A stretch of 64,000 nucleotides of DNA from Haloechinothrix aidingensis (GCF_013450155.1 NZ_JACCKD010000002.1:176531-240530); one strand, 5' to 3'. Positions 19,204-28,025 are shown, counted from the stretch's first letter. A program made the numbers and translations. The notes: a model not told the origin generated them from the sequence alone.

Positions 19204-19827
19204 TCACCCGGCGACCTCCGCGTACAGCGCGTCGAGTCCCCGCACGAACGCGTCGAGCGCGAGCTCGAAGCTACCCGCGTCGATCTCCTCGGCGTGGCTC
19301 GCGAGGCGGTGCGCCTGGCTGAGGTTCGGGTACCGGTCGAGGTAGACGCGCACGTCCTCCTCGAAACCCCGGGAGAACGAGCCCATCGCCGCGCCGAGCA
19401 CGAGGTACTTGGTGGACGCACCGATCATGGTGGCGTACCGCGGTGGCCAACCGGCCCCGACAAGGCCCCCGTGCACGGCATCGGCGCGCGCCAGCGCGGT
19501 CTCCCTGCGGGCGGGCCCGGCCGCCAGGAACGGCACCATGTTCGGGTGCTCGGCGAGCGCTGCCCGGTAGGAGCGCGCCCACGTCCGGATGCCACGGGAC
19601 CAGTCGCCACCGGCGAAGTCGCTGACGTCGACCTTCTCCATGATCCCTTCGGCGATCTCGTGGAGAAGGTCGTCCTTGGTCGCGACGTGGCCGTACAGCG
19701 ACGGAGCCTGCACACCCAGCTCGGTGGCGAGCTTGCGCATGGACAGCCCAGCGAGGCCGTCCCTGTCGATCAGGTCGAGAGCCGTCTCACGGATGGCGTC
19801 CCGTGTGACCCGGGAGGGGCTGGGCAT
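19204..19827 (-). CDS. TetR-family transcriptional regulator (TetR_C_1-like)
   Basis: A 207-residue regulator. The helix-turn-helix is in residues 10-50 (AIRETALDLIDRDGLAGLSM, LATELGVQAPSLYGHVATKD). The C-terminal domain is of the type seen with TetR proper (WARSYRAALAEHPNMVPFLA). It is divergent from an acyl-CoA dehydrogenase gene with 115 bp between; a 13-bp near-palindrome lies in the gap. Ligand unknown. Confidence 0.9.
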   Translation of the reverse strand: MPSPSRVTRDAIRETALDLIDRDGLAGLSMRKLATELGVQAPSLYGHVATKDDLLHEIAEGIMEKVDVSDFAGGDWSRGIRTWARSYRAALAEHPNMVPFLAAGPARRETALARADAVHGGLVGAGWPPRYATMIGASTKYLVLGAAMGSFSRGFEEDVRVYLDRYPNLSQAHRLASHAEEIDAGSFELALDAFVRGLDALYAEVAG

Positions 19828-19908
19828 GAGGCCTCCTCGAGCAGGCGGATGTGACCTACACGCGGCACGCTTGCCGAACAGCTGGCGCGCACCTTAGAGT
19901 GAGGATAC

Positions 19909-19921
19909 CTAACAGTGTAAG
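19909..19921. promoter_or_regulatory. Putative TetR operator upstream of acyl-CoA dehydrogenase gene
   Basis: CTAACAGTGTAAG, an imperfect palindrome (CTAACA / TGTAAG around a central G) 21 bp before the acyl-CoA dehydrogenase start and 82 bp from the divergent tetR start. Assigned by position and symmetry only. Confidence 0.4.
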
Positions 19922-19942
19922 TCTTCAACAGCGGGGCACGCC

Positions 19943-21094
19943 ATGGATCTCTCCCTGACCACCGAACAGCAGGCGCTGCGCGACACGGCACGCGAGTTCG
20001 TCGACGCCGAGATCGTCCCGAACATCCAGGAGTGGGACCGGGCCGAGGCGGTGGACAGATCCATCGTCGGCAAGCTGGGCGATATCGGCTTCCTCGGCCT
20101 GACGGTTCCGGAGCACTACGGCGGATCGGGCGGGAACCATCTGGACTACTGCCTGATGATGGAGGAGATCGGTCGCGGGGACTCCTCGGTGCGTGGCATC
20201 GTGTCGGTTTCCCTGGGGCTGGTGGCCAAGACCGTGCTGAGTTTCGGCACCGAGCAGCAGAAGCGGGCGTGGCTTCCCGGCCTGTGCTCCGGGGCGTCGC
20301 TGGCCTGTTTCGGACTCACCGAACCCGACACCGGCTCCGACGCGGCCAACCTCAACAGCAAGGCGGTCCGCGACGGTGACGACTGGGTCATCAGCGGTTC
20401 GAAGATGTTCATCACCAACGGCACATGGGCCGACCTGGCGCTGATCTTCGCCCGGACCGGCGGGGCGGGCCCCAAGGGGGTCTCCGCCTTCCTGGTCCCC
20501 ACCGACACACCGGGTTTCAGCCACACCGAGATCAAGGGCAAGCTCGGGCTGCGCGGGCAGTCCACCGGCGAGCTCACCCTGGACAACGTGCGCGTGCCCG
20601 CCGACGCCATGCTCGGTTCCGAGGGTGAGGGTTTCCGCATCGCGATGGCTGCCCTGGACAAGGGGCGCATGTCGGTGGCGGCAGGCTGCGTCGGTCTCGC
20701 GCGCGCGGCACTCGATGCGAGCGTGCGTTACGCGACCGAGCGGGATCAGTTCGGCAAGCCGATCGCCGGCTTCCAGCTCGTCCAGGAGATGCTCGCCGAC
20801 ATGGCCGTGGCCACCGACGCCGCGCGGCTGCTCGTCTGGCGTGTCGCCGACCTGATCGACAGGGAGCAGCCGTTCGGCACGGCGGCCTCGATGGCCAAGC
20901 TGCACGCGACCGAGAACGCCGTCAACGCAGCCAACCAGGCGATCCAGGTGTTCGGGGGGTACGGCTACATCGACGAGTACCCGGTGGGCAAGTATCTGCG
21001 CGACGCGCGTGTGATGACCCTGTACGAGGGCACCAGCCAGATCCAGAAGCTCCTCATCGGCCGTGCCCTGACCGGCGTCAGTGCCTTCACCTGA
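19943..21094 (+). CDS. Acyl-CoA dehydrogenase
   Basis: FAD enzyme that makes the 2-enoyl-CoA and passes electrons to ETF. The 383 residues match the family: CFGLTEPDTGSDAANLNSKA, the substrate-binding region VISGSKMFITNGTWADLALI, GIRGQSTGEL-like LGLRGQSTGELTLDNVRVP, YATERDQFGKPIAGFQLVQE, and QIQVFGGYGYIDEYPVGKY. The catalytic base region is MTLYEGTSQIQKLLI, where E is the usual glutamate. It begins an island of acyl-CoA genes; the chain length or branch preference cannot be told. Confidence 0.95.
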   Translation: MDLSLTTEQQALRDTAREFVDAEIVPNIQEWDRAEAVDRSIVGKLGDIGFLGLTVPEHYGGSGGNHLDYCLMMEEIGRGDSSVRGIVSVSLGLVAKTVLSFGTEQQKRAWLPGLCSGASLACFGLTEPDTGSDAANLNSKAVRDGDDWVISGSKMFITNGTWADLALIFARTGGAGPKGVSAFLVPTDTPGFSHTEIKGKLGLRGQSTGELTLDNVRVPADAMLGSEGEGFRIAMAALDKGRMSVAAGCVGLARAALDASVRYATERDQFGKPIAGFQLVQEMLADMAVATDAARLLVWRVADLIDREQPFGTAASMAKLHATENAVNAANQAIQVFGGYGYIDEYPVGKYLRDARVMTLYEGTSQIQKLLIGRALTGVSAFT

Positions 21095-21136
21095 GGCCGG
21101 GCCGGCCGCTCCGGTCACCCGCGCGCAGGCGCCTGG

Positions 21137-21150
21137 ACCGACTAGTCGGT
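21137..21150. promoter_or_regulatory. TetR operator, perfect palindrome
   Basis: ACCGACTAGTCGGT, a perfect 14-bp palindrome 11 bp before the second tetR start. Nearly the same site occurs before the carboxylase gene (21873) and a weaker one before the MaoC gene (26552). This indicates autoregulation by the TetR protein encoded here and a small regulon. Confidence 0.7.
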
Positions 21151-21161
21151 AGCCTGAAGCC

Positions 21162-21800
21162 ATGAGCCGTGCGACACCTTCCGATCCCGACGACACACAG
21201 CACACCGGCAGCGACCGGACACCGACACGCAGCGGGGACGTGCCGGTCCGGCTGGTGTCCGTGGCAACGGAGCTGTTCGCCAAGCACGGGTTCGAAAGTA
21301 CCTCGGTGCAATCCATCGTGGACGCGGCCGGAGTCACCAAGGGCGCGATGTACCACTACTTCGACTCCAAGGACGACCTGCTCTACGAGATCTACGGGCG
21401 CATGCTCCGGGTCCAGACCGCCCAGCTCGAGCGTGTCGCCTCGGCGGACCTGCCCGTGACGGAGCGCATCCGCGCGGCGACGGTCGACGTCATCGAGACC
21501 AGCATCGCCAATTTCGACGACACCAAGATCTTCTGGCGCTCCATGCACCAGCTGCACCCCGACAAGCAGGCCCAGGTCCGGGCGGAACGGCGGTACTACC
21601 ACGAGCGATTCCGCGCGCTGATCCAGGAGGGCCAGGACAGCGGCGAGTTCCGTGCCGACGTGCCCGCCGACCTCGTGGTGGACTACCACTTCGGTGCCGT
21701 GCACCACCTCAGCACCTGGTATCGCAAGGACGGGTGGCTCGGCGCGGGCGACGTCGGCCGGTACTTCGCCGACATGCTGCTGTCCGCGCTGCGTCCGTAA
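21162..21800 (+). CDS. TetR-family regulator of the acyl-CoA carboxylase island
   Basis: A 212-residue regulator. After a polar N-terminus of about 28 residues the helix-turn-helix reads LVSVATELFAKHGFESTSVQ, VDAAGVTKGAMYHYFDSKDD, as in the KstR2/FadR-like group that binds acyl-CoAs. The C-domain includes RAERRYYHERFRALIQEGQD. The perfect palindrome in its promoter, repeated before the carboxylase gene, marks its likely targets. The ligand is probably a CoA thioester, by analogy only. Confidence 0.9.
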   Translation: MSRATPSDPDDTQHTGSDRTPTRSGDVPVRLVSVATELFAKHGFESTSVQSIVDAAGVTKGAMYHYFDSKDDLLYEIYGRMLRVQTAQLERVASADLPVTERIRAATVDVIETSIANFDDTKIFWRSMHQLHPDKQAQVRAERRYYHERFRALIQEGQDSGEFRADVPADLVVDYHFGAVHHLSTWYRKDGWLGAGDVGRYFADMLLSALRP

Positions 21801-21872
21801 CCGGAGTCGCAGCCGGGACCGTGACGCGGATACGCATTGCACGGCTCCGTCCCGCATCGTAGGCTCGGAGAT

Positions 21873-21886
21873 ACCAACTAGTCGGT
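21873..21886. promoter_or_regulatory. TetR operator upstream of acyl-CoA carboxylase
   Basis: ACCAACTAGTCGGT differs from the perfect site at 21137 by one base and keeps both half-sites (consensus ACCRACTAGTYGGT). It ends 55 bp before the carboxylase start. Confidence 0.65.
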
Positions 21887-21941
21887 TCGTGTACTCGTCT
21901 ACAGGCGACGTCGCGGTCCCGTCGCGGAGGTGAGCGTTCCC

Positions 21942-24900
21942 GTGCCGCTTGAGCGTGTGCTCGTCGCCAATCGGGGTGAGATCGCCGCGCGAATCGTGCG
22001 TGCCGCCGGTGAGCTCGGACTCACCGCTGTGGCCGTATACGCCGCCGACGACGCCGACGCCCACCACGTCTGGCTGGCCGACGAGGCCGTCGCGCTCGCG
22101 GGCAGCGGCCCCTCGGCCTACACCGACGGCGCGGAGATCCTCCGCAGCGCCCACGAGACCGGGTGCGACGCCGTACACCCCGGGTACGGCTTCCTGTCCG
22201 AGAATGCCGAGTTCGCGCGCGACTGCGTGGCGGCAGGGCTGGTGTGGATCGGACCGGAACCGGAGACGGTGGCGATCCTCGGCGACAAGACCCGGGCCAA
22301 GGAGCTCGCCGAGCGCTCCGGGGTTCCGGTGCTGGCAGGTACGACGGCGATCACGACGCCGGAGGACGCCGGTGCTCGGCTCGAGGCGCTCCCGCGCGGC
22401 TCGGCCGCGATCGTCAAACCCCGCTCCGGAAGCGGCGGGACCGGCATGCGGATCGTGCGGGATCGCACCGAGATGGCCGACGCCGTCCGCCACTGCCAGG
22501 CAGCCGCGCGTACCGCGTTCGGCTCGACGGAAGTCTTCGTCGAGCAGTTCCTGCCCCGCGCGCGCCACATCGAGGTGCAGATCGCCGCGGATGCCTGCGG
22601 TGCGGTCGCGGTACTCGGCGACCGGGACTGCAGCCTGCAACACCGCGGGAAGAAGCTGATCGAGATCGCCCCCGCCCCCGACCTGGACGCACGCACCCGG
22701 ACGGCGCTTGCGGAGTCGGCAGCCCTGCTCGCGCGTGCCGCGGGGTACCTGGGCCTCGGCACCGTCGAGTTCCTGCTGGACACCAGCGGAACCGGTACCC
22801 CGCGGCACTACTTCCTGGAAGCCAACCCGCGCCTGCAGGTCGAACACACGGTGACCGAGGAGGTCACGGGTGTGGATCTGGTTCAGGCACAGCTGCTCAT
22901 CGCGGCAGGCGCCGATCTCGGCCGGCTGGGACTGCGTCCCGGCCATACTCCCGAGGCCCGCGGCTGCGCGGTGCAGGTCCGTATCAGCACCGAGGTGCCT
23001 GCCCCCTCCGGACCACCGCTTCCGCAGTCCGGCACCCTCACCGGCTACGTCCCACCCGGCGGCCCCGGGGTACGCGTGGACGGTTGCGGCTATCCCGGAT
23101 ACCGGGTCAGCACCCGCTACGACACCCTGCTGGCCAAGCTGATCGCGCGTGACGCCACGCACGACCCGCAGGCCGCGGTGCGCCGTGCGCGACGGGCGTT
23201 GCGCGAGTTCCGCATCGAGGGAGTCCGGACCAACCGGTCCCTTTCGGAGGCCGTGCTGGCGCTGCCGGACATCGCGACGGGACGTACCTACACGGCACTC
23301 GTCGACGAGCTGGTCGCCGAAACCGCCGAGGAGGAGCCCGCCGCGCCTGCGGAATCCCATCACGACGGTTCAACCGTGCTGAGCGCCCCGGTGGAAGGCA
23401 CCGTCACCCGGCTGTACCTCGCCGAGGGCGCGCGGGTGACGGCCGGTGCCACCCTGGCCGTCCTCGAAGCCATGAAGATGGAGTATCCCGTCACAACGGA
23501 CTCCGGGGGGACACTACGCGCGGTCCTGGTGCAGCCGGGTGAGGTGGTCGGCGCCGGGCAGGCCCTCGCCCACCTCGACCCCGACGGCACGTCCGAGGCC
23601 ACCGTCCCGGCAGGCGACCGACCCGATCCCGAGCACGTACGGACCGACCTGGAGGCACTGTTCCGGCTCCGCGAGCGCACCACGGATGACGGCAGGCCGG
23701 AAGCCGTGGCACGCAGGCACGCGGCGGGGCGTGCGACCGCACGCGAGAATATCGAGCGGCTGTGCGACGAGGGAAGTTTCGTGGAGTACGGCGGCCTCGC
23801 GCTCGCCGCGCAACGCTCGCGCCGCTCCGAGCAGGAGCTGATGGACAAGACTCCGGCGGACGGCCTCGTGGCCGGTGTCGGCTCCGTCAACGGCGCTACC
23901 TTCGGGCCCGAGCGCTCCCGTGTGGTCGCGTTGTCCTATGACTACACCGTACTTGCCGGCACGCAGGGCGCACGTGGACATATCAAGAAGGACCGCATGT
24001 TCTCGCTGGCCGAACGTTCCGGCCTGCCCGTCGTGCTCTTCGCGGAAGGCGGCGGTGGTCGGCCGGGTGACACCGACGGCGGCTGGCTCACCGGCCTCGA
24101 CTGCGAGGCCTTCGCGCGTTACGCGGCACTGAGCGGCACGGTTCCGCTGATCGGCATCGCCTCGGGCCGCTGCTTCGCCGGGAACGCCGCGCTCCTCGGC
24201 TGCTCCGATGTCGTGATCGCCACCCGTGATGCCACGATCGGCATGGGTGGGCCCGCCATGATCGAGGGAGCGGGCCTCGGTGTGTTCCGGCCGGAGGAGG
24301 TCGGCCCCGTCGACGTCCAGCGCGCCAACGGGGTCGTCGACATCCCGGTGGCCGACGACGCCGAAGCCGTCGCGTCGGCGCAGCGGTACCTGTCCTACTT
24401 CCAGGGACCCCTTCCCGACTGGGAACACACCGACCAGCGCCTGCTACGGCACTGTGTCCCGGAGAACCGCAAGCGCGTGTACGACGTCCGCGATCTGATC
24501 ACGACGCTCGCCGACACCGGCTCCGTGCTGGAGCTACGCCGGGACTTCGGCGCGAGCGTGGTCACCAGCCTCGCTCGCGTGCAGGGACGGCCGATAGGGC
24601 TGCTGGCGAATGACCCCGCACACCTCGGCGGCGCCATCGACTCCGACGCCGCCGACAAGGCTGCCCGGTTCATGCAACTGTGCGACGGGTTCGGCCTGCC
24701 GGTGCTATCACTTGTAGACACTCCGGGGTTCATGGTGGGGCCGGATTCGGAACGCACGGCGGCCGTACGGCACCTGAGCCGCATGTTCGTCACAGCGGGG
24801 AGCATGTCGGTTCCGACCGGCGCGATCGTGCTGCGCAAGGGGTACGGGCTCGGGTCACAGGCGATGGCAGGAGGCGGCTTCCGCTGCCCGCGGTTCGTGG

Positions 24901-25184
24901 TCGCATGGCCGACCGGCGAGCTGGGCGCGATGGGGCTGGAGGGTGCGGTCCACCTTGGCTACCGCGACGAGCTCGATGCCATCACCGACCCCGCCGAGCG
25001 GAAGGCGAGCTTCGACGCCATGGTCGACTCCGCCTACGAGCACGGCCGGGCGACCCGTGTGGCCTCGGCATTCGAGATCGACGACGTCATCGATCCCGCG
25101 GAGTCCCGCGGCTGGATCACCAGCCTGCTCACCGCTGCCTGGCAGCCGGCAGGGGGGCGTAGGCCGTACATCGACACCTGGTGA
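21942..25184 (+). CDS. Single-chain acyl-CoA carboxylase (BC-BCCP-CT fusion)
   Basis: A 1080-residue biotin enzyme that joins all three functions in one chain. Residues 1-445: biotin carboxylase (RVLVANRGEIAARIVRAA, HPGYGFLSEN, KPRSGSGGTGMRIV, FLEANPRLQVEHTVTEEVTG). Residues 480-555: biotin carrier with EAMKMEY (biotinyl-lysine). Residues 590-1080: carboxyltransferase (ENIERLCDEGSFVEYGGLAL, GRCFAGNAALLGCSD, VDTPGFMVGPDSE). Actinobacterial acyl-CoA carboxylases usually have separate subunits; one-chain forms are known for long-chain acyl-CoA. GTG at 21942 is chosen because GGAGGTGA ends 7 bp before it. The substrate is unknown. Confidence 0.92.
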   Translation: MPLERVLVANRGEIAARIVRAAGELGLTAVAVYAADDADAHHVWLADEAVALAGSGPSAYTDGAEILRSAHETGCDAVHPGYGFLSENAEFARDCVAAGLVWIGPEPETVAILGDKTRAKELAERSGVPVLAGTTAITTPEDAGARLEALPRGSAAIVKPRSGSGGTGMRIVRDRTEMADAVRHCQAAARTAFGSTEVFVEQFLPRARHIEVQIAADACGAVAVLGDRDCSLQHRGKKLIEIAPAPDLDARTRTALAESAALLARAAGYLGLGTVEFLLDTSGTGTPRHYFLEANPRLQVEHTVTEEVTGVDLVQAQLLIAAGADLGRLGLRPGHTPEARGCAVQVRISTEVPAPSGPPLPQSGTLTGYVPPGGPGVRVDGCGYPGYRVSTRYDTLLAKLIARDATHDPQAAVRRARRALREFRIEGVRTNRSLSEAVLALPDIATGRTYTALVDELVAETAEEEPAAPAESHHDGSTVLSAPVEGTVTRLYLAEGARVTAGATLAVLEAMKMEYPVTTDSGGTLRAVLVQPGEVVGAGQALAHLDPDGTSEATVPAGDRPDPEHVRTDLEALFRLRERTTDDGRPEAVARRHAAGRATARENIERLCDEGSFVEYGGLALAAQRSRRSEQELMDKTPADGLVAGVGSVNGATFGPERSRVVALSYDYTVLAGTQGARGHIKKDRMFSLAERSGLPVVLFAEGGGGRPGDTDGGWLTGLDCEAFARYAALSGTVPLIGIASGRCFAGNAALLGCSDVVIATRDATIGMGGPAMIEGAGLGVFRPEEVGPVDVQRANGVVDIPVADDAEAVASAQRYLSYFQGPLPDWEHTDQRLLRHCVPENRKRVYDVRDLITTLADTGSVLELRRDFGASVVTSLARVQGRPIGLLANDPAHLGGAIDSDAADKAARFMQLCDGFGLPVLSLVDTPGFMVGPDSERTAAVRHLSRMFVTAGSMSVPTGAIVLRKGYGLGSQAMAGGGFRCPRFVVAWPTGELGAMGLEGAVHLGYRDELDAITDPAERKASFDAMVDSAYEHGRATRVASAFEIDDVIDPAESRGWITSLLTAAWQPAGGRRPYIDTW

Positions 25185-25234
25185 CACCACCACGGTGCGG
25201 CGACCGACGACAGCACACCCACAGGAGGATCCCG

Positions 25235-26008
25235 ATGAGCCCGATCGCAGGGGCAGGAGTCGTCGTCACCGGCGGCGGAGGAGGCATCGGCAAGGCACTG
25301 GCCGAACGCCTCGCCGCAGGCGGTGCGCGCGTCGTCGTCAACGACATCGACGCCGCGGCAGCCGGCTCGGTGGCACAGCAGATCGGCGGGTACGCCGTCG
25401 CCGGGGACGCCGCAGGCGACAGCGGCGTGCGGGAGCTGATCGCCGAGGCACGCCTGCGACTCGGCGACATCGACGTGTACTGCGCCAACGCCGGCATCGC
25501 CGAGGAGGGCGGACCGGAGGCGCCCGAGGAGGCATGGGCGCGCTCCTGGGAGGTCAACGTGATGGCACACGTCCGCGCGAGCCGGCACCTGCTCCCCCGG
25601 TGGCTGGAGCGCGGCAGCGGGCGGTTCGTGTCCACGGCCTCGGCTGCCGGGCTGCTCACCATGCTCGGCTCGGCACCGTACTCGGCCAGCAAGCACGCAG
25701 CCGTGGCCTTCGCCGAATGGTTGTCGGCGACCTACGGGCACCGCGGCGTCACGGTGCAGTGCATCTGCCCGCAAGGTGTACGTACCGGGATGCTTCCCGA
25801 GGAGGGGACGCCGGGTCACGCGGTACTCGGAGGCTCGGCGATCGAGCCCGAGCGCGTCGCGGAGTGTCTCTGGGACGCGCTGCACGACGACCGGTTCCTG
25901 GTCCTGCCGCACGCCGAGGTCGCGGACTACTACGCGAGGCGTGCCGCCGACCCCGACCGCTGGCTGTCCGGCATGCGGCGCATGCAGGAGCACATCGAGA
26001 GCATCTGA
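25235..26008 (+). CDS. Short-chain dehydrogenase/reductase
   Basis: A 257-residue SDR. Cofactor motif VVVTGGGGGIGKALAERL (TGxxxGIG), VNDID suggesting NAD preference, CANAGIAEEGG, catalytic Ser in VSTASAAG, and YSASKHAAV (YxxxK). Its position 50 bp after the carboxylase with AGGAGG before the ATG at 25235 indicates one operon and a role in the same acyl or alcohol degradation route. The exact substrate is not evident. Confidence 0.92.
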   Translation: MSPIAGAGVVVTGGGGGIGKALAERLAAGGARVVVNDIDAAAAGSVAQQIGGYAVAGDAAGDSGVRELIAEARLRLGDIDVYCANAGIAEEGGPEAPEEAWARSWEVNVMAHVRASRHLLPRWLERGSGRFVSTASAAGLLTMLGSAPYSASKHAAVAFAEWLSATYGHRGVTVQCICPQGVRTGMLPEEGTPGHAVLGGSAIEPERVAECLWDALHDDRFLVLPHAEVADYYARRAADPDRWLSGMRRMQEHIESI

Positions 26009-26027
26009 CCGGTAGCGCCCCGCCGTT

Positions 26028-26480
26028 TCACGGGACGAGTAACGACACCACCTCGGCCACGCAGGCAGGCTTGTCGCTGCCTTCCAGCTCCACAGTCACC
26101 CGGACCGTGGCCTGCGCACCGTTCTGCCCCGCGGCGACGTCCACCAGCTCGGCACCTGCCCTTACCCGGGATCCGACGGGGACAGCCGCGGGGAAGCGCA
26201 CCTTGTTGCTGCCGTAGTTCACGCCCATGCTCAGCCCCTCGACGCGGTAGATCTCCTGGCTGAGCATCGGCAGCAGGGACAGGGTGAGGTAGCCGTGCGC
26301 GATCGTGCCGCCGAACGGGCCGTGCGCGGCCCGTTCGGGGTCGACGTGGATCCACTGGTGGTCGCCGGTCGCCTCGGCGAACTGGTTCACCCTCTCCTGC
26401 GAGATCGTGTGCCACTCGCTGTACCCCAGGTGCTCGCCCACTGCCTGCTTCAGCTCGTCCAGACCGTGAAACACGCGCAT
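26028..26480 (-). CDS. MaoC-like hotdog-fold hydratase
   Basis: A 150-residue protein with the R-specific enoyl-CoA hydratase pattern: FAEATGDHQWIHVDPERA carries the catalytic Asp and His, and GPFGGTIAHGYLTLSLLPML the following conserved stretch. It would hydrate 2-enoyl-CoA to 3-hydroxyacyl-CoA. ATG at 26480 is preferred because GGAGATG precedes it closely; the frame runs further upstream into non-conserved residues. It converges on the SDR gene, and a related operator lies upstream. Confidence 0.92.
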   Translation of the reverse strand: MRVFHGLDELKQAVGEHLGYSEWHTISQERVNQFAEATGDHQWIHVDPERAAHGPFGGTIAHGYLTLSLLPMLSQEIYRVEGLSMGVNYGSNKVRFPAAVPVGSRVRAGAELVDVAAGQNGAQATVRVTVELEGSDKPACVAEVVSLLVP

Positions 26481-26551
26481 GTCATCTCCTTGTCGCTGGC
26501 ACACACCGGCATTGGTCGACGCGCCCACGAGCGAGCGACCGCGTCGAACAT

Positions 26552-26565
26552 ACCGGCTGGTCGGA
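26552..26565. promoter_or_regulatory. Weaker copy of the TetR operator upstream of the MaoC gene
   Basis: ACCGGCTGGTCGGA matches the perfect operator at 21137 in 11 of 14 positions and lies 72 bp upstream of the MaoC-like start. It would bring this gene under the same TetR control. Confidence 0.45.
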
Positions 26566-26622
26566 TCGGCGTCCAGCATACGTCGCCCGCCGATACGTGT
26601 CCGCCGCTGCTGCCACACCACA

Positions 26623-26825
26623 GGGACCGACTACGTACCTGTCCTGGTCGAGCGGCCCAGCGCCGCGCGGAGGCGGAAGCGCTTCCCGTCGAGTCCCGCG
26701 TCGCGGACGCCGGGGACCTGCCGTTCGCCGATGCCTCGTTCGACCTCGTGCTCTCGGCGATCGGTGTGATGTTCACCGCGGACCATCAACCCGCGGCCTG
26801 CGAGCTCGTGCGGGTGTGCGAACCG
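26623..26825 (+). pseudogene. SAM-dependent methyltransferase fragment, frameshifted
   Basis: One frame reads GTDYVPVLVERP; after a frameshift near 26660 another frame reads RAEAEALPVESRVADAG, DLPFADASFDLVLSAIGVMF, and ELVRVCEP. These are consecutive parts of class I methyltransferases (the acidic loop after motif I, motif II, and the following helix). Motif I itself (GxGxG) and the C-terminal half are missing. It is a decayed fragment, not a gene. Confidence 0.65.
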
Positions 26826-26925
26826 CGCGACAGACGGCACCGGCCGCACCGACTGGAAAGTACCTCACCGCCGTTGCCACCAACGCCTGAGGACGCACCC
26901 GCCGCCCGCACCCGGGAAGGCATGC

Positions 26926-26969
26926 AAAAAGCCGCAAGCCGCCGGTCTCGATGACCGGCGGCTTGCGGC
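26926..26969 (-). terminator. Intrinsic terminator of the tRNA-Glu transcript
   Basis: On the minus strand a perfect 17-bp stem (GCCGCAAGCCGCCGGTC and complement) with a 5-nt loop is followed by TTTTT. It lies 14 bp after the 3' end of tRNA-Glu. Confidence 0.88.
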
Positions 26970-26982
26970 CGCATACTGTACG

Positions 26983-27055
26983 TACCCCCGATGGGATTCG
27001 AACCCACGCTACCGGCGTGAGAGGCCGGCGTCCTAGGCCGCTAGACGACGGGGGC
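26983..27055 (-). tRNA. tRNA-Glu (CUC)
   Basis: A 73-nt cloverleaf: acceptor arms GCCCCCG / CGGGGGT with a G-U end pair, D-arm TCTAGCGGCCTAGGA, anticodon arm CCGGC-CTCTCAC-GCCGG with anticodon CTC, T-loop GGTTCGAATCC. The 3' CCA is not encoded. Confidence 0.95.
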
Positions 27056-27103
27056 TGACGCGCACTCGGTATAACCTAGCAGGTACGTTCCGCGGCGCCT
27101 CAG

Positions 27104-27175
27104 CTGGGGTACCAGGATTCGAACCTAGACTAACTGAACCAGAATCAGTCGTGCTGCCGATTACACCATACCCCA
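27104..27175 (-). tRNA. tRNA-Gln (CUG)
   Basis: A 72-nt cloverleaf: acceptor TGGGGTA / TACCCCA, D-arm GTGTAATCGGCAGCAC, anticodon arm ACTGA-TTCTGGT-TCAGT with anticodon CTG, T-loop GGTTCGAATCC. It lies 48 bp upstream of tRNA-Glu and probably shares its transcript. With GatCAB and one GltX in the window, charging through Glu-tRNA-Gln is likely. Confidence 0.95.
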
Positions 27176-27245
27176 ACGGCATTCCGTTGGTGCCACTGAG
27201 AAATATTAGACCACGGGTGATCACGGCATGCACCGGGGGTGGCCC

Positions 27246-28025
27246 TCACCGCGGAACCGGCACCCCCGCCCGTCCGAAGTCGGCGACGAGCACGCCGGGA
27301 AGCTCGTCCAGACCCGAGATTACCTGCACGTCAGTGCCTCCATCCGCCTCAGGGCGGCCTTGGCGGTCCAGCCAGACACCCCCGAGTCCGGCACGAACAG
27401 CCCCGGCCGCATCGGCATCCAGCTTGTCGCCCACGTGCACGGCCTCGACCGGTTCACAGCCCAGTGCCGCGCACGCCGAATGGAAGATCAACGGATCCGG
27501 CTTGGCCGCGCCGACTTCCCCCGCGATGGCCACGTGACCGAAGTAACGGGACAGGCCGAGCGTGTCGAGCTTCTTGCGCTGGTGGGCCCCGGAGGCGTTC
27601 GTCACAGCGGCCAGCGCGATACCGGCCGCCCGGAGCCATTCCAGGCACGGCACCACGTCGCCGTACACATCCCAGTGGCACTGCACGAGGGCGGCGCGCC
27701 TGCGCTCGAACCGTGCCGCGTCCTCGTCGGACACGGCCACGCCCAGCTCGCCGAGGAAGCTCTTCGTGCGCTGGCGGTGCATGGACGCGTAATCGAGCCG
27801 GTCGGCCACGACACGGGCCACATGCAGTTCCGTCAGATGCTCCCACACGGGCCACATGTCGTCCCTGCCGATCATCGCGGCCAGCGCGCGTCTGCCGGCC
27901 GCGGTGAAGTCGACGAGCGTGTCGTCGATATCCAGGCAGACCGCGCGCAGGCCGAGTTGGTCAGGTATCTCGACTCGGGGGACGGCTTCGTACGTTTCAG
28001 ATGAAAAGGGACTCGCGAACTCCAC
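27246..28025 (-). CDS. HAD-superfamily hydrolase
   Basis: A 259-residue haloacid dehalogenase-like phosphatase. Motif I CLDIDDTLVDF supplies the nucleophile Asp, motif II is LAAVTNASG, the Lys of motif III is in GAAKPDPLIF, and motif IV is VHVGDKLDADAAGAVRAG. The cap lies between motifs I and II, so it is the C1 type. The substrate is unknown. It is downstream of gltX on the same strand. Confidence 0.9.
   Translation of the reverse strand: MEFASPFSSETYEAVPRVEIPDQLGLRAVCLDIDDTLVDFTAAGRRALAAMIGRDDMWPVWEHLTELHVARVVADRLDYASMHRQRTKSFLGELGVAVSDEDAARFERRRAALVQCHWDVYGDVVPCLEWLRAAGIALAAVTNASGAHQRKKLDTLGLSRYFGHVAIAGEVGAAKPDPLIFHSACAALGCEPVEAVHVGDKLDADAAGAVRAGLGGVWLDRQGRPEADGGTDVQVISGLDELPGVLVADFGRAGVPVPR

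Noticed and set aside
21087-23363. 758-codon minus-strand frame across the tetR and carboxylase genes
   Set aside because: Antisense to clear coding sequence, low-complexity residues, no domain.
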